Positions 12,120 through 21,615 of a DNA stretch of 64,000 nt are shown here, piece after piece. The translations under genes and the position numbers were made by a program. The stretch is from Cladopsammia gracilis (lineage: Eukaryota > Cnidaria > Anthozoa > Scleractinia > Dendrophylliidae). The notes below the pieces were generated by a model. It saw only the letters and a list, made by a program, of their open reading frames with translations, was not told the DNA's origin and did not search any database. The first letter of the stretch is position 1; every line of letters starts with the position of its first letter. The stretch is taken from assembly GCA_022457155.1 (NCBI GenBank), contig JAJGOT010000237.1, positions 949,501 to 1,013,500 on the forward strand, read 5' to 3'.

Positions 12120-12560
12120 GTGGGAGAGACTGCCCACCTTGACTTACAGACGTTCCCTTTCATGAGGTCTCTTCCCTGGGCTGTCCGAAGGCATATACAC
12201 AAACCGTCTCAACTAATAGATGTCTTGCCATGTACTGGTAGGCTGTGTACCCGCATTCGAGGCCAGCCTTGCCGAAGCCCCAGTTGAGTTCCAAACCTTC
12301 GCTCGAGGTGGTCGTAACCTCTCTGCCGTCGTGTTGTTTCCTTAGACAAGAAACTTTACTCCACACTGTCTCTCTCCACCCAGGTGTATAAATGGATACC
12401 GGCGACAAAATCCTGGGGGTAACCCTGCCATGGACTAGCATCCCATCCAGGGGGGAGTAGCAATATTCCTAGTCGCTTCATGCTATAGAAACCGGGTTTA
12501 AGCTCCGGCCGTCATGAGCCTTCTGGCTCGGGTGTGCGACTTCACTTACTTTACTTTACT
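12120..12560 (+). repeat. probable interspersed repeat (SINE/LINE tail) ending in simple sequence
   Basis: A G+C-richer block ends in atgagccttctggctcggg followed by a ttactttacttactt tail, the layout of a short interspersed element. It resembles a common coral repeat by eye; family assignment needs a library search. Confidence 0.35.
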
Positions 12561-12579
12561 TACTTCTTTTTTCCCTTTG

Positions 12580-13020
12580 ATGAACTCTCACCCCATTTCT
12601 TTTACTCTTTTCCTTGGTGAACTCTCACCCCAATTAGTTTTCCGTGGTGAACTCTCGCCCCATTCCTTTTTTTCCCTTGGTGAACTCTCACCTCATTTTT
12701 TCTCTTTTTCTTGGTGAACTCTCACTCCATTTTCTTCTCTTTTTCTTGGTGAACTCTCACCCCATTTTTTTTTCTCTTTTTCTTGGTGAACTCTCACTCT
12801 ATTTTTTTTTTCTCTTTTTCTTAGTGAACTCTCACCCCATTTTTTTTTCTCTTTTTCTTGGTGAACTCTCACCCCATTTTTTTCCCTCTTTTTCTTGGTG
12901 AACTCTCACCCCATTTTTTTCTCTTTTTCTTGGTGAACTCTCACCCCAATTGGTTTTCCGTGGTGAACTCTCACCCCATTCCTTTTCCTTTCTTTGGTGA
13001 ACTCTCACTCCATTTCTTTT
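12580..13020 (+). repeat. ~35-bp minisatellite, about 12 copies
   Basis: The unit is ggtgaactctcacccc followed by a T/C-rich spacer (tttttctctttttcttg). Conserved cores alternate with variable pyrimidine tracts, so period length drifts from about 31 to 38 bp. Open frames across it are by-products of the repeat. Confidence 0.85.
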
Positions 13021-14607
13021 ATATTTTTTATTAGATTTTGTTTTCGACTACACTCCGCTTTAGTGGTGTCAAACAAATAGCTGCGCTGAACTCTCACCCG
13101 TTCCACTCTACTCCATAACTCCAAAAACAAATAGCCATGCAGTAGCGCCGAGCTGCTTCAGTTTACACATTTATCCATTATATTCACAAAATTATGAAAT
13201 ATTCCATCCATGTTAACTACACATACCAAGCCTACAACTGACAGAGATGCCTTGCGATAATAAAAGGCAACTAAAAATGTGTACGCCGCCGAACATTTAG
13301 ATGAGTATCCATAAACTGTGTGAAGAATGTAGACCGCTCGTGCAGAAAGGCCCGTAACACACTAGAGCTTGACTGAGATGCAAAACAAACGAGGCGTGAA
13401 ACGAAAACAAGTAAACTTATACAACACTAGAAGCAAATGTAAAACGCACAAAAAGGGAGGGTTGCAGCCCTTTCCCGCGCGCTTTGGAGAAAAAATACCC
13501 CCGCTGTTTTGAAATCTAAGGAAATGAGAACAGAGCATCCTATATGTAAGATGAGTCGCTTATCATTTCAAAAAAGAGCACCTTGCATGACTCTCCTGGT
13601 TAGAAAGAGCATTCAGAAAAATAGAATGCAGGTAAACCTTAATTGTGCGCGAGTCCACCAAAAAGCGAAGCAGCAAAGACGGATGGGGAGATGCGTTAAA
13701 AATCGTTGCTCGCGAGAGTTGGCGCTCCACGCCTGCCTTTGCGAGCGTCAGCGCTTCCAACCTCCCCCGCGCGCTTTCGAAGAAAAAAGAACGGCTGTTT
13801 TGCAATCTTAGGAAACTAGAACTGAGCATCCTATGTTTCAAATGCCCCACCCGTACTTTAACGGAATATCACTATTAAAACAGTATTAGTAAAGAACAAT
13901 AGCAATCCTTTCTGTTATGGAACCCACCTATCCTTTAAAACAGAGCACACCTCATTCATGTATTATGCCACGCCCAATCCAGAAAATGCAGTTAGTTTCT
14001 CCTTTCCCACTACACTTTTCCCACCGCTGATTAAAAGGTTTCCCGTCATAAGCTTGCACAAATTTAAGTGGTTAGTTCCAGAATATTTTATATGTGGCAT
14101 GAGCCTATCATCGTGCACCAGTGTATGTGGACAGACGAGAAGAGAATAACTAAATTTATTATTCAACTGCACTCAGTAGAGTACAAATAACACCCAAAAC
14201 GAGTACAAATATCTCACAGTATTTGTACTCGAGAAGACCGGTTTGACCGGTTTTTCACAATCGTCACTTCGAGCATTAGTCTCACGTAAGCGGTGAAAAA
14301 ATGGCTGAAATTGTTCCCAAACTAGAACGGACAAAACTGAGAAAAACTACTGAGAAAAACTGACGGGATCTATTGACGTTTTTACCCAAACAAATCCAAA
14401 CAATTATGCGTTTAATCACACAAAGTCTTTCTTCGCTGTACAAAAAAAAAGTACACGCGACCAAACAACTACACGACTGACAATTCGTCATCATTTTTTT
14501 TAATAAAGCGCGCGCGCTGACAAACAAGTTCAAATAGCGCGCGCACGACAACCTTGGAAAAGAAGAAAGATCTGAAAACGGTGTTCATGACTAAGTTGAA
14601 TAATAAA
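13021..14607. other. gene-free host sequence with a partly repeated segment
   Basis: Two related segments near 13470-13600 and 13755-13870 share cccgcgcgctttggagaaaa-like words and the order gaaatctaaggaaatgaga...gagcatcctat, indicating an old duplication. No domain-bearing frame is seen. Confidence 0.4.
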
Positions 14608-14753
14608 TCTCTTATTGGACGGTTTAGTGTGTAGTATCGTGGAATATTTTTACTCGTCTCTTGTATTTTGACTCGCCCTACGGGCTCGCCAAAATACAGC
14701 GAGACTCGTAAAAATATCCCACGATACTACACACTAAACCGTCCAATAAGATA
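14608..14753. repeat. hairpin MITE
   Basis: Arms starting tcttattggacggtttagtg are almost perfectly inverted around a short centre (tgactcgccctacgggctcg). Non-coding. Confidence 0.65.
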
Positions 14754-14988
14754 TATATATTCTAAAAAAGGAAAGGCAGAAAAGACTCAAAAGGCTATGG
14801 CTACCAATTAATATATTTTAGAACATATTCATAACGAAAAACTAAAATGGGGCTAAAAACCGTTATTTTTTAATTGTATGAGTGCTTCAATTAAATTAAA
14901 AATACGAAAAAAGCAAGTGACACACTCGAACACCTACCTGGCCAGTACCTTACGCATGCGCACAGCCATATCACCCGGGCAGTGGCAG

Positions 14989-15031
14989 CCATGGACAGCT
15001 GTTTCGTCTTAGTTAGGACTCATCAGCATGG
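14989..15031 (-). ncRNA. hammerhead ribozyme, type I (copy with a stem II mismatch)
   Basis: Read on the minus strand: stem I CCATG/CATGG, core CTGATGA, stem II GTCCT-AACT-AAGAC, then GAAA, a two-pair stem III and GTC before the cleavage position. One C-A mismatch in stem II relative to the plus-strand twin suggests reduced stability. Catalytic-core bases are intact. Confidence 0.65.
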
Positions 15032-15181
15032 TATAGCCAGGCAGGGTCTCACATCAGATCATCGACCCCGCCACTTTACTGCCAAGTGTCATGTGGAGAT
15101 GGCCCTTAAAGAGATGCTTGCATCCGCCTTGGCAGTAAAGTGGCGGGGTCGATGATCTGATGTGAGACCCTGCCTGGCTAT

Positions 15182-15226
15182 GCCATGCTGATGAGTCCTA
15201 ACTAGGACGAAACAGCTGTCCATGGC
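15182..15226 (+). ncRNA. hammerhead ribozyme, type I, canonical core
   Basis: GCCATG, CTGATGA, stem II GTCCT-AACT-AGGAC, GAAA, ACAGCTGT, C, CATGGC. Stem I is six perfect pairs and stem II five. All conserved core bases (CUGAUGA and GAAA) and the GUC cleavage triplet are present, predicting scission between 15220 and 15221. Stem III is only two pairs with an AGCU loop, or a four-pair stem formed between two RNAs because ACAGCUGU is self-complementary. Such short stem III is characteristic of metazoan retrozyme ribozymes, which can act as dimers. Confidence 0.85.
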
Positions 15227-15342
15227 TGCCACTACCCGGGTGATATGGCCGTGCGCATGCGTAAGGTACTGGCCAGGCCGCGGGGTAGGTGTTCGAGTGT
15301 GTCACTTGCTTTTTTCGTAATTTTTTTTTTTCAATTAAATTG

Positions 15343-16217
15343 CTTTATCCGTACCCCTACCCCCTTAAATGCCGATGAAACCGCATTGCGTGACATAACT
15401 GACAGAGGTCCGACATGTTTGTTTGTACTTCTAAAGTAGTATTTGAAATCTTTTAGACACAAAAGTGCACTACAAAACCGAGGAACGTCCCAAAAAGTAC
15501 TAAGCCCTTTAAACAGATGCCGTAATGCTGAAATGTGTCGAAAGTTTAACAAAGATTGGCTCCCGACCGTTTAATATTACGTTGTTGTCGTCCGACGTCA
15601 TATCGGACGTTGTACGATGAACGATGAAAAAAATACAAGAAAATGATCTCTAGACCAGTGTTCTACAGCAAAGAAGGTAAGAAAATTTCAAAACATTTTT
15701 TTTATGTGGCTAGTTTAATCTCGTTTGTGTTAAGACATGTGGTAGAAAGTAAAATATTTGTGACCGGCAAATTGATAGTTGACCTCAAAAGGTCAAATAA
15801 CTCTTATTTAACGAACTTTGAAATGCTCTCGCGTCGCTCTGAATCGTTTGCCCAAAGAAATTTTTACGTCAATCTTAAGATCATCTTTACAAAAATTAAC
15901 CAACAGAAACGTAATCCGTTTGAGGGTGTAGCACATACTGAAAAATTGTTTTGTTTACGAAGTACTTTTAAAGAAGTAAAATGTACGTCTTCGAAATATA
16001 ATTAGTTTGCACGCAAAGAACAACATAATAATTCCACAAACCCCTCTACGAAATATTTTAAGATTGCGAAATACGATTTTTATGTTTTAAATGCCATGTT
16101 TTTGCAAGCGAGACTGTCAAAGTTGTGCAATAATTTTCCGAATGTTTCTTTTAAATAACAAGAGGCTACCCGTAGCCTATACTCGTACCGGTAATGTACG
16201 TTACTCGCGGGGAACAC
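15343..16217. other. gene-free host sequence
   Basis: One 120-codon frame (15643-16005 +) lacks any domain or composition typical of coding DNA. Nothing else is recognised. Confidence 0.4.
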
Positions 16218-16645
16218 TTACGTTACACAACAACAGGCAAATAAAACCACGAAAATTAGTTTCGCTTCTGCTTGCATGCGTGCGTATTCTCGTACCCGGA
16301 ACTAATGCGATGCACAAATAAGAGACGAAAACAAAAAGAATAAAAAGAAAAACGGAGGGCAAATTTTACCTTGTTACCGTATCCGTCACGAGTAAACAGC
16401 GACAAACAATAAAACCCAAATTTGTTTCGCTTTTGCTTGCAAAACGACGCCGATTACACCGAATCCCAAGTACCGTGGGCTCACAATTTCTCGCAGGGCA
16501 TGCGTGCGTGTTCTCGTACCCAGATCTAACGCAATGCACAGAAGTAGATACGAAAACGCAGAGGAAAACAAGGAGAAAAACGGAGGCCAATCCTTAACTC
16601 GTTGCCCTACCGGCACGAGTAAGACAGGGCGTAAAAACGGCTGAT
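16218..16645 (+). repeat. two diverged tandem copies (~170 and ~225 bp)
   Basis: The order caataaaacc...tttcgcttttgcttgca, gcatgcgtgcgt-ttctcgtaccc, acgaaaac...aaaaacggagg, cacgagtaa occurs twice (16225-16390 and 16405-16625), the second with an insertion. Non-coding duplication. Confidence 0.5.
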
Positions 16646-18442
16646 TGGCTGAGAGATATGACGTAAAACGCATCATGAAAGCATTAATGCGGTTGCGCGA
16701 AGCTTTCACGGAGAAAAATTCTTCAAAATGGCGGACGGCTTCGATGCTCGTATAAGCACGGAAAGTTTGACTTCGGGGATAATCTAAGATGTCTTAGATC
16801 GTTTCATTATAAGAAATATTGACTGACTGTTAGCTGTCACTCACTGGAGAAATATCATTTGAATTATGTTCTTCTGCAGTAACCTACAACAGATTTAATG
16901 CAGCTGAACAGTCGAGCACTCCATTTATATTTACTTGCTTTATTTACTCTGTCTTTGTTTGCTCCCTCGATCTCAAAACTGGACACATTTGGATCCACTC
17001 CTTTAATGGCGCTAAGGATTCATTTCATTGTTTCATTTTATTTTTATTCTCCTGTTCGAGACGAAACAGAAAACAGCGAAATGTTAGGCTTGTCAAATTC
17101 TCTAGCTGGCTTCCTCGATATTTTAAAATCGTTTGGCTCAGGTCATCCGATCTTCGAACTAATACATGTAAAATCAAGTTCTGCAATCCTGTCATCATCT
17201 TCTGCCACATAGCTTTATTTATTTATGTTTTGTGAACAAAACAGCACATGCACAGTAATCATATGGCTGCAGGTCAGTAATATATTTAAAATATTTTTAA
17301 ATCTTTGCATTTTAGCAGCATACAAATAAGCTTATTAATATTAAGTTTTAATTTTCTGATGTTAACATTTGCTGAGGCCAAATTGAATTTGATTTTTAAA
17401 GACCAAGTGAAGGACATTTAATAATGAACTGTGGAGCTACATGTTGTAGCAGCAGCATTTAATAGCTTTTCACCTGTGGTCCTAAAAAAGGGACTGTGAG
17501 ATACAAAATGTTTCACTGTGCTCATCATATTGCATATACAGCTGTAGCACAGTCATACTTGTAATATGTATGGCCGCAAATGAAAAAATGCCGATTACAG
17601 TTTGTGTTGACTTGGAATTGTATTTGTAGCAAGCTAAGATGTGATCAGCTGTAATTCCATGTGCTCATTGTCTATGATATTACAATCTTTGTTACCAAAA
17701 TTATTGTTCTAAGCCTCTGTTTTATTGTTTATTTTTAGCCAAAAGGTGTTTTCCTTTTTAAATATTTTTCCTAAACCAACAACACAATAAACAAGTCACC
17801 ATGAGTAATGTACTGTTGAAAGTCAAGAAACAAATGTTCCTTAATAATTATTACAGAAGATTTTTCAACCAAAATATATTTTTTCCTCTTTTCTTTTCAA
17901 CCATAATGGCAGTTTTTAGCATTCATTAGGACAAGACATAAAGTAAGATGTGTATTGCAAACTTAGCAGTTTAATAATTGTCAAACCAGTTCAACTGTTT
18001 CTCAGTTTGTGGCAATGGGTTTGAGACAATAATTATTGGAATAAAATTAAACTGGTTTGAGAATTTTTAAAACCAGAAAAAAATTAATTACAACATAGAC
18101 ATGACATATCAACCGTTTCGGTATATTTTACCTTCTAAAGCCTACAAGCCAAAGCAGGTTAAAGGTTTTTGGCAAATATGCAGAAAACAATACCTAAGTT
18201 ATGACATACAGTTCATTTAATGGTGAAGAAATTCCAATATATAAGGAATATAAAGTCACTTACATTCAAGGCAAGGGAATTAAATATTTTAATTTATGGA
18301 TCAAACTGGTCAAATCCTTCCCTAAGCTGGTTGATGTAAATAATTCTGCACTTGCGCTACAGCAATCCAGCTGGTGTTTTGAGATCTGCTCACGGCCTTG
18401 AGACAATAGTTAAATTCTTAGAGAAATCAAACAGCAAAGCCA
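16646..18442. other. gene-free host sequence
   Basis: A caaaatggcggacggc start-like context near 16725 opens a frame of only about 19 codons. No acceptor or donor pair could be tied to a domain. The remainder is A+T-rich without recognisable features. Confidence 0.35.
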
Positions 18443-18529
18443 GAGTTTGATGAGCCTGCATTTTTGTTATAATTTAACAATAACAATTATTATTGTAAAC
18501 TATAACAAAAATGCAGGCTAGTCAAACTC
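18443..18529. repeat. short hairpin MITE
   Basis: gagtttgatgagcctgcatt and its near-complement close an 87-bp inverted repeat whose centre is aacaataacaattatt. Non-coding. Confidence 0.6.
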
Positions 18530-18903
18530 ACCGAAGTAGAGGTGAATAGTGATACATATTTTTCAAGCCACAGTGTAGATGGGTGAGATAAATATCTGTG
18601 GCTCTTCGCCAACACTGAGGTGTACAAAACCGATACTGATCGTGAAGTGAATCATGGGATGTCACCACTTGATAACCTAGCATAACTTGTGTATTCACAG
18701 ACACTGAAGTCCTATTGATAATCTCTTACAAGCCATTATTCACTGTTCATAAGCGTGATCAAAACTCTCAACCATGCTATTGTCTACCGTTGTGCGCTGT
18801 TTGATTGGGCTTCAAGGCTCAATTTTGAAAAATTTTTGTATCATTTTTGGTCGTGTGGGACCCGTAAATTTCTATGGTCTGCTATTTTGAACATGGAGAG
18901 GGC

Positions 18904-18909
18904 CCTGGA
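18904..18909. other. left target-site duplication of the Polinton
   Basis: cctgga immediately precedes the element and is repeated immediately after it (37709-37714). Six bp is the duplication length known for Maverick/Polinton integration. Confidence 0.85.
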
Positions 18910-19260
18910 AGTAGATATAGAAGAAGGGTTCTGGCACACTTTCAAAATCGTAGCATGTTAACACAAAACAGAATTTTATTTTATTTTATGTTAAATTCAA
19001 CAACAACAAAAAATGATTGTCGTTCCCCAATTTTCTGTTCGTTCGCGAACAGAAAATATTAAAAATCAAATTCCTCCCCATTTTGTTAAATTTAACATAA
19101 CACATGTTAATTGACTTGTTTTTGTTTTACGTATGCGATCGAGCAGAAAATCAATCATCTTATGTATTGCTAAATTGAACGTCAACTGATGACAATTTCT
19201 GTTTTGTGTTAACTTACTACGATTTTGAAAGTGTGCCAGAACCCTTCTTCTATATCTACT
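18910..19260. repeat. Polinton left terminal block, itself a palindrome (flip orientation)
   Basis: The block begins AGTAGATATAG and ends CTATATCTACT. Its outer ~62 bp pair with its inner ~62 bp (about three mismatches). Inside lies a second imperfect pair, ttatgttaaattcaac with gttaaatttaacataa, enclosing a perfect hairpin (ttttctgttcg-ttcg-cgaacagaaaa, 19031-19056). The remaining interior is asymmetric. The same 351 bp recurs at 37358-37708 in DIRECT orientation with no difference I could find. Confidence 0.9.
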
Positions 19261-19361
19261 ATTTTTTTTCCCCTCATATTGACCACAAAAAAACATACCA
19301 TTTTGGTGAGAAAATTTCACTCTGGATGACTTCAGGAAAATTCTGTCGCCGGCGATGGCAA
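19261..19361. repeat. inner terminal inverted repeat of the Polinton, left
   Basis: The first ~45 bp (to about 19304) are the reverse complement of 37313-37357 apart from one or two bases. The match then decays but the order persists as far as the cgatggcaa at about 19361. Unlike the terminal block, this part is in true inverted orientation. Confidence 0.8.
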
Positions 19362-19441
19362 AAAAAAAAAAAAATTCCACTCTGGGAAAATCTGGGTGGA
19401 ATTTTTTCCCAAAGGGGGAAAAATCTCTCTCCGGCAAGAAA

Positions 19442-19996
19442 ATGTCTGATTCCGAAGAAGAAATCGATTTCATTCCTGAACTCGTTCAGGAAACCCTCAC
19501 AACATGGCAATCTCACAAAAATCCCAGGCTGGAACATTTCAAAGATATCATCCGCAAAAATCAGGGGAAAAATCAAATTCCACTCAAAGATCTCGAATTT
19601 TATCAAGAACAAATTCTCTCCCAAATTCCCCGTGACGAAATTACAAGAAAAAAAGTCAGGGAGTTTGTCAAAGCTTCCAAATGGAAAAAAGTCAATGGCA
19701 ACGATCACTCAATTTTTAATCACATAACAGGCCACGACGGAAATGATTATGAACATCTGGAGAAATATCTCATCGACGATTTTAAATATTTTTCCCTGGC
19801 ATATGACGATCTTCATCTCAACAGGAAAAAGTTTCTCAATTGCCATCAAGTTCTTTTTGCCCTGTTGCAGAAGAACGGTTTCAATCCCAATGAAGATGAT
19901 TTCAAACTGCTCAAACTTCCATCCAGACGGGCGGAACAAGAAAAAATAATCCAAACAATCTTCAAAAAATGTGATTGGAAAGAAAATGGATCTTGA
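19442..19996 (+). CDS. VLTF3-like late transcription factor
   Basis: A 184-residue protein starting MSDSEEE; an in-frame ATG further upstream lies in lysine-rich low-complexity sequence next to the terminal repeat and is less likely. The pattern RLEHFKDIIRKNQGK at the start, an HIT/DYEHLEKYL middle, RKKFLNCHQVLFALLQ, then LLKLPSRRAEQEKIIQTIF-K-CDW at the end is the layout of the poxvirus late transcription factor 3 family found in large DNA viruses and some Polinton relatives. The usual role is activation of late genes such as capsid genes. It is the first rightward gene and overlaps the next by 11 bp. The assignment is by eye; a profile search would settle it. Confidence 0.65.
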   Translation: MSDSEEEIDFIPELVQETLTTWQSHKNPRLEHFKDIIRKNQGKNQIPLKDLEFYQEQILSQIPRDEITRKKVREFVKASKWKKVNGNDHSIFNHITGHDGNDYEHLEKYLIDDFKYFSLAYDDLHLNRKKFLNCHQVLFALLQKNGFNPNEDDFKLLKLPSRRAEQEKIIQTIFKKCDWKENGS

Positions 19997-20360
19997 AAAA
20001 AAAATTTCCAATGAAGCCGAGCGAAGCGAAGCGAGCGAAGCGAGCCTCAGTGCGAGTGACCATGAAAATTGTGAAACATGCTCAGAGGAAGAAACAAGAA
20101 GCGACGATGAAACTCCCACCACTTCAGACGAGGAATTCATTGCCTCTGATTCGGAGATGGCGGAAGCTGAGCGAAGCGACGAAATCGAAGACTCAATTGA
20201 ACTTCTCTTTGAATCATTCGTCAATCTCCAGGAGGAACACAAGATTCTCAAAAAGGAACTCCAAAAGCAAAGCGGTCTTCTCTGGGAAATCCACCGGGAA
20301 ATGAAAGAAAGCCAAGCGAAACGAAACGGGTCAAGCGAAGCGAAACGAAAGCGATGCTAA
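19986..20360 (+). CDS. small acidic protein with C-terminal coiled coil
   Basis: 124 residues from MDLEKK. The first ~75 are very rich in Ser/Glu/Asp. Residues ~75-110 form a predicted heptad-like coiled coil (ELLFESFVNLQEEHKILKK), and the tail is basic (EAKRKRC). The start overlaps the VLTF3-like stop by 11 bp, so the two are probably co-expressed. Three clusters of the GCGAAGCGA microrepeat fall inside it, encoding SEA/RSE repeats. No family recognised; it could be an interaction or regulatory partner. Confidence 0.6.
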   Translation: MDLEKKISNEAERSEASEASLSASDHENCETCSEEETRSDDETPTTSDEEFIASDSEMAEAERSDEIEDSIELLFESFVNLQEEHKILKKELQKQSGLLWEIHREMKESQAKRNGSSEAKRKRC

Positions 20361-20661
20361 GCGGTGTTTTGAAATAACAGACTGTGAATATTAATGTAAA
20401 ACATTTATATTCTGATGCGCTCACGCAATAAATCGCCAGATGGTATTGCATCATATGTCACATGTCTACAACGTGCTAGAAGGTGATAAAGGAAATGTCG
20501 TATGATTTACCTCAACCAATCAGATGCTTTCATTTTTTATGTATTTTCATGTATTTGTTCATAAACTTTCGTTTGTACATGTACTTCTGTTTGTATGTGA
20601 AAATACATATATCATTAGGCTACGCTGTGGCCGCATATCATTAAAACTTTTCAATAAACTA
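20361..20661. other. convergent intergenic gap
   Basis: It separates the rightward pair from the leftward block. It contains aataaatcg near 20427 (possible polyadenylation signal for the + transcript) and several atgtatttt words. No gene seen. Confidence 0.5.
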
Positions 20662-21615
20662 TTAACCGTGTGCTAGTTTTTCCACATCGCTCAATGGAAC
20701 CCAAGAATTAAATTTGTCAGGGTAACTTTTCCATTTTACAAGCGCGAGTTTTCGCTTATTATCGCGGCGAATAACTTTTTCAATTCGAAACACATCTTGC
20801 GTTGTCTTTTGAAGTTCCGCCTCGTAAAATGATCCAGTGATGTTTTCTCCCAACAGATCAACTAATTTATACGTCGGAGGGTTTGTGTTCTTTATTTCGT
20901 CAATCACAAATATCTCCTCTGTCCAATTCGATGTAAATCCTTTGTCAAATATCTTTCGTTTAAACTTTGAAATTCTCACCCTGTCGCCGACTTTGAATTT
21001 TGCTGGGGCATGTTTAGCATAAATTAAATATCCGAAAAGATTAGCGAAAACCTTTTTCTCATTTTCCTGTTTGCTCGCCTCTGCGGGACTCATCCGAATG
21101 CTCGAATGAAAACGATGATTATATTCATCCAGTAATTTGCCAAGTTTGTCCCAGTATATTGTATTGTTGTTCACGCTAAACATTTTAAAGAGTTTCTCCT
21201 TAAAAGACCTGTTCCAGCGCTCAACAACAGATGACTTTTCTTCATTTTCCGTGACATACAATTTTACCCCATTCTTATCAAGCAGATTTTTCATTGTTGC
21301 GTTGAAAAATTCAGACCCTTTGTCAGTCCAGAGCATTTTCGGTTTTCGCCCCTTGAATATATCTCGGAAAGCATCAGCCACTGTTTGACCTCGCTTGTCT
21401 TTCAGGGGACGAATCCAACCGAATTTTGAGAAAACATCAATTACCATCAGGAGATATCTGATTCCCTTGTTCCACCTCGAAAATTTCCCCATCTCGACTA
21501 GATCAGCCGCCCAGATGTTGTCAATCCCATATGCTATGACTCGCCTCTTTGGAAAGCGCCGCCTGATTGGCCGGTGAAGTTCATTTGCCAGATTTTGAGC
21601 CCAGCCTTCACTCAA
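20662..21615 (-). CDS. Maverick integrase (rve, DDE) with C-terminal chromodomain
   Basis: 317 residues. Catalytic triad D38 (IWAADLVEM), D98 (LWTDKGSEF) and E132 (SSVVERWNR). The core is followed by a basic SH3-like segment (KFKVGDRVRISKFKRK) and a chromodomain from about residue 274 (VFRIEKVI...ALVKWKSY...SWVPLSDV), whose aromatic positions look conserved. No N-terminal HHCC zinc finger is visible. It joins the linear viral DNA to the host target, giving the 6-bp duplication; the chromodomain may direct insertion to methylated histone. ATG overlaps the upstream stop as ATGA. Last gene of the leftward block. Confidence 0.92.
   Translation of the reverse strand: MSEGWAQNLANELHRPIRRRFPKRRVIAYGIDNIWAADLVEMGKFSRWNKGIRYLLMVIDVFSKFGWIRPLKDKRGQTVADAFRDIFKGRKPKMLWTDKGSEFFNATMKNLLDKNGVKLYVTENEEKSSVVERWNRSFKEKLFKMFSVNNNTIYWDKLGKLLDEYNHRFHSSIRMSPAEASKQENEKKVFANLFGYLIYAKHAPAKFKVGDRVRISKFKRKIFDKGFTSNWTEEIFVIDEIKNTNPPTYKLVDLLGENITGSFYEAELQKTTQDVFRIEKVIRRDNKRKLALVKWKSYPDKFNSWVPLSDVEKLAHG

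Larger units (their letters stand above)
14888..15342. mobile_element. inverted pair of retrozyme-like units
   Basis: Two ~200-bp arms (14888-15086 and 15128-15342) are near-identical inverted copies around a 41-bp loop. Each arm carries a type I hammerhead ribozyme (see the two ncRNA entries), so each is a retrozyme-type unit: a small non-autonomous retroelement that spreads as self-cleaved circular RNA. Metazoan retrozymes are normally found as direct tandem repeats, so the palindromic arrangement is notable. The arms differ mainly at the outer A/T run and by a few substitutions. Confidence 0.65.

Noticed and set aside
12514..12901. Open frames over the 35-bp minisatellite
   Set aside because: Periodic low-complexity peptides created by the repeat.
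15643..16005. 120-codon open frame
   Set aside because: No recognisable domain; A/T-rich sequence with no splice or start context.
16898..17212. 104-codon frame with signal-like hydrophobic start
   Set aside because: The hydrophobic start is suggestive, but the rest is Ser/Leu-rich without a domain, and an opposite-strand frame is equally open.
18910..19260. Terminal block as an independent MITE
   Set aside because: No target duplication surrounds either block separately; the only matching 6-bp flanks are outside the whole 18.8-kb element.
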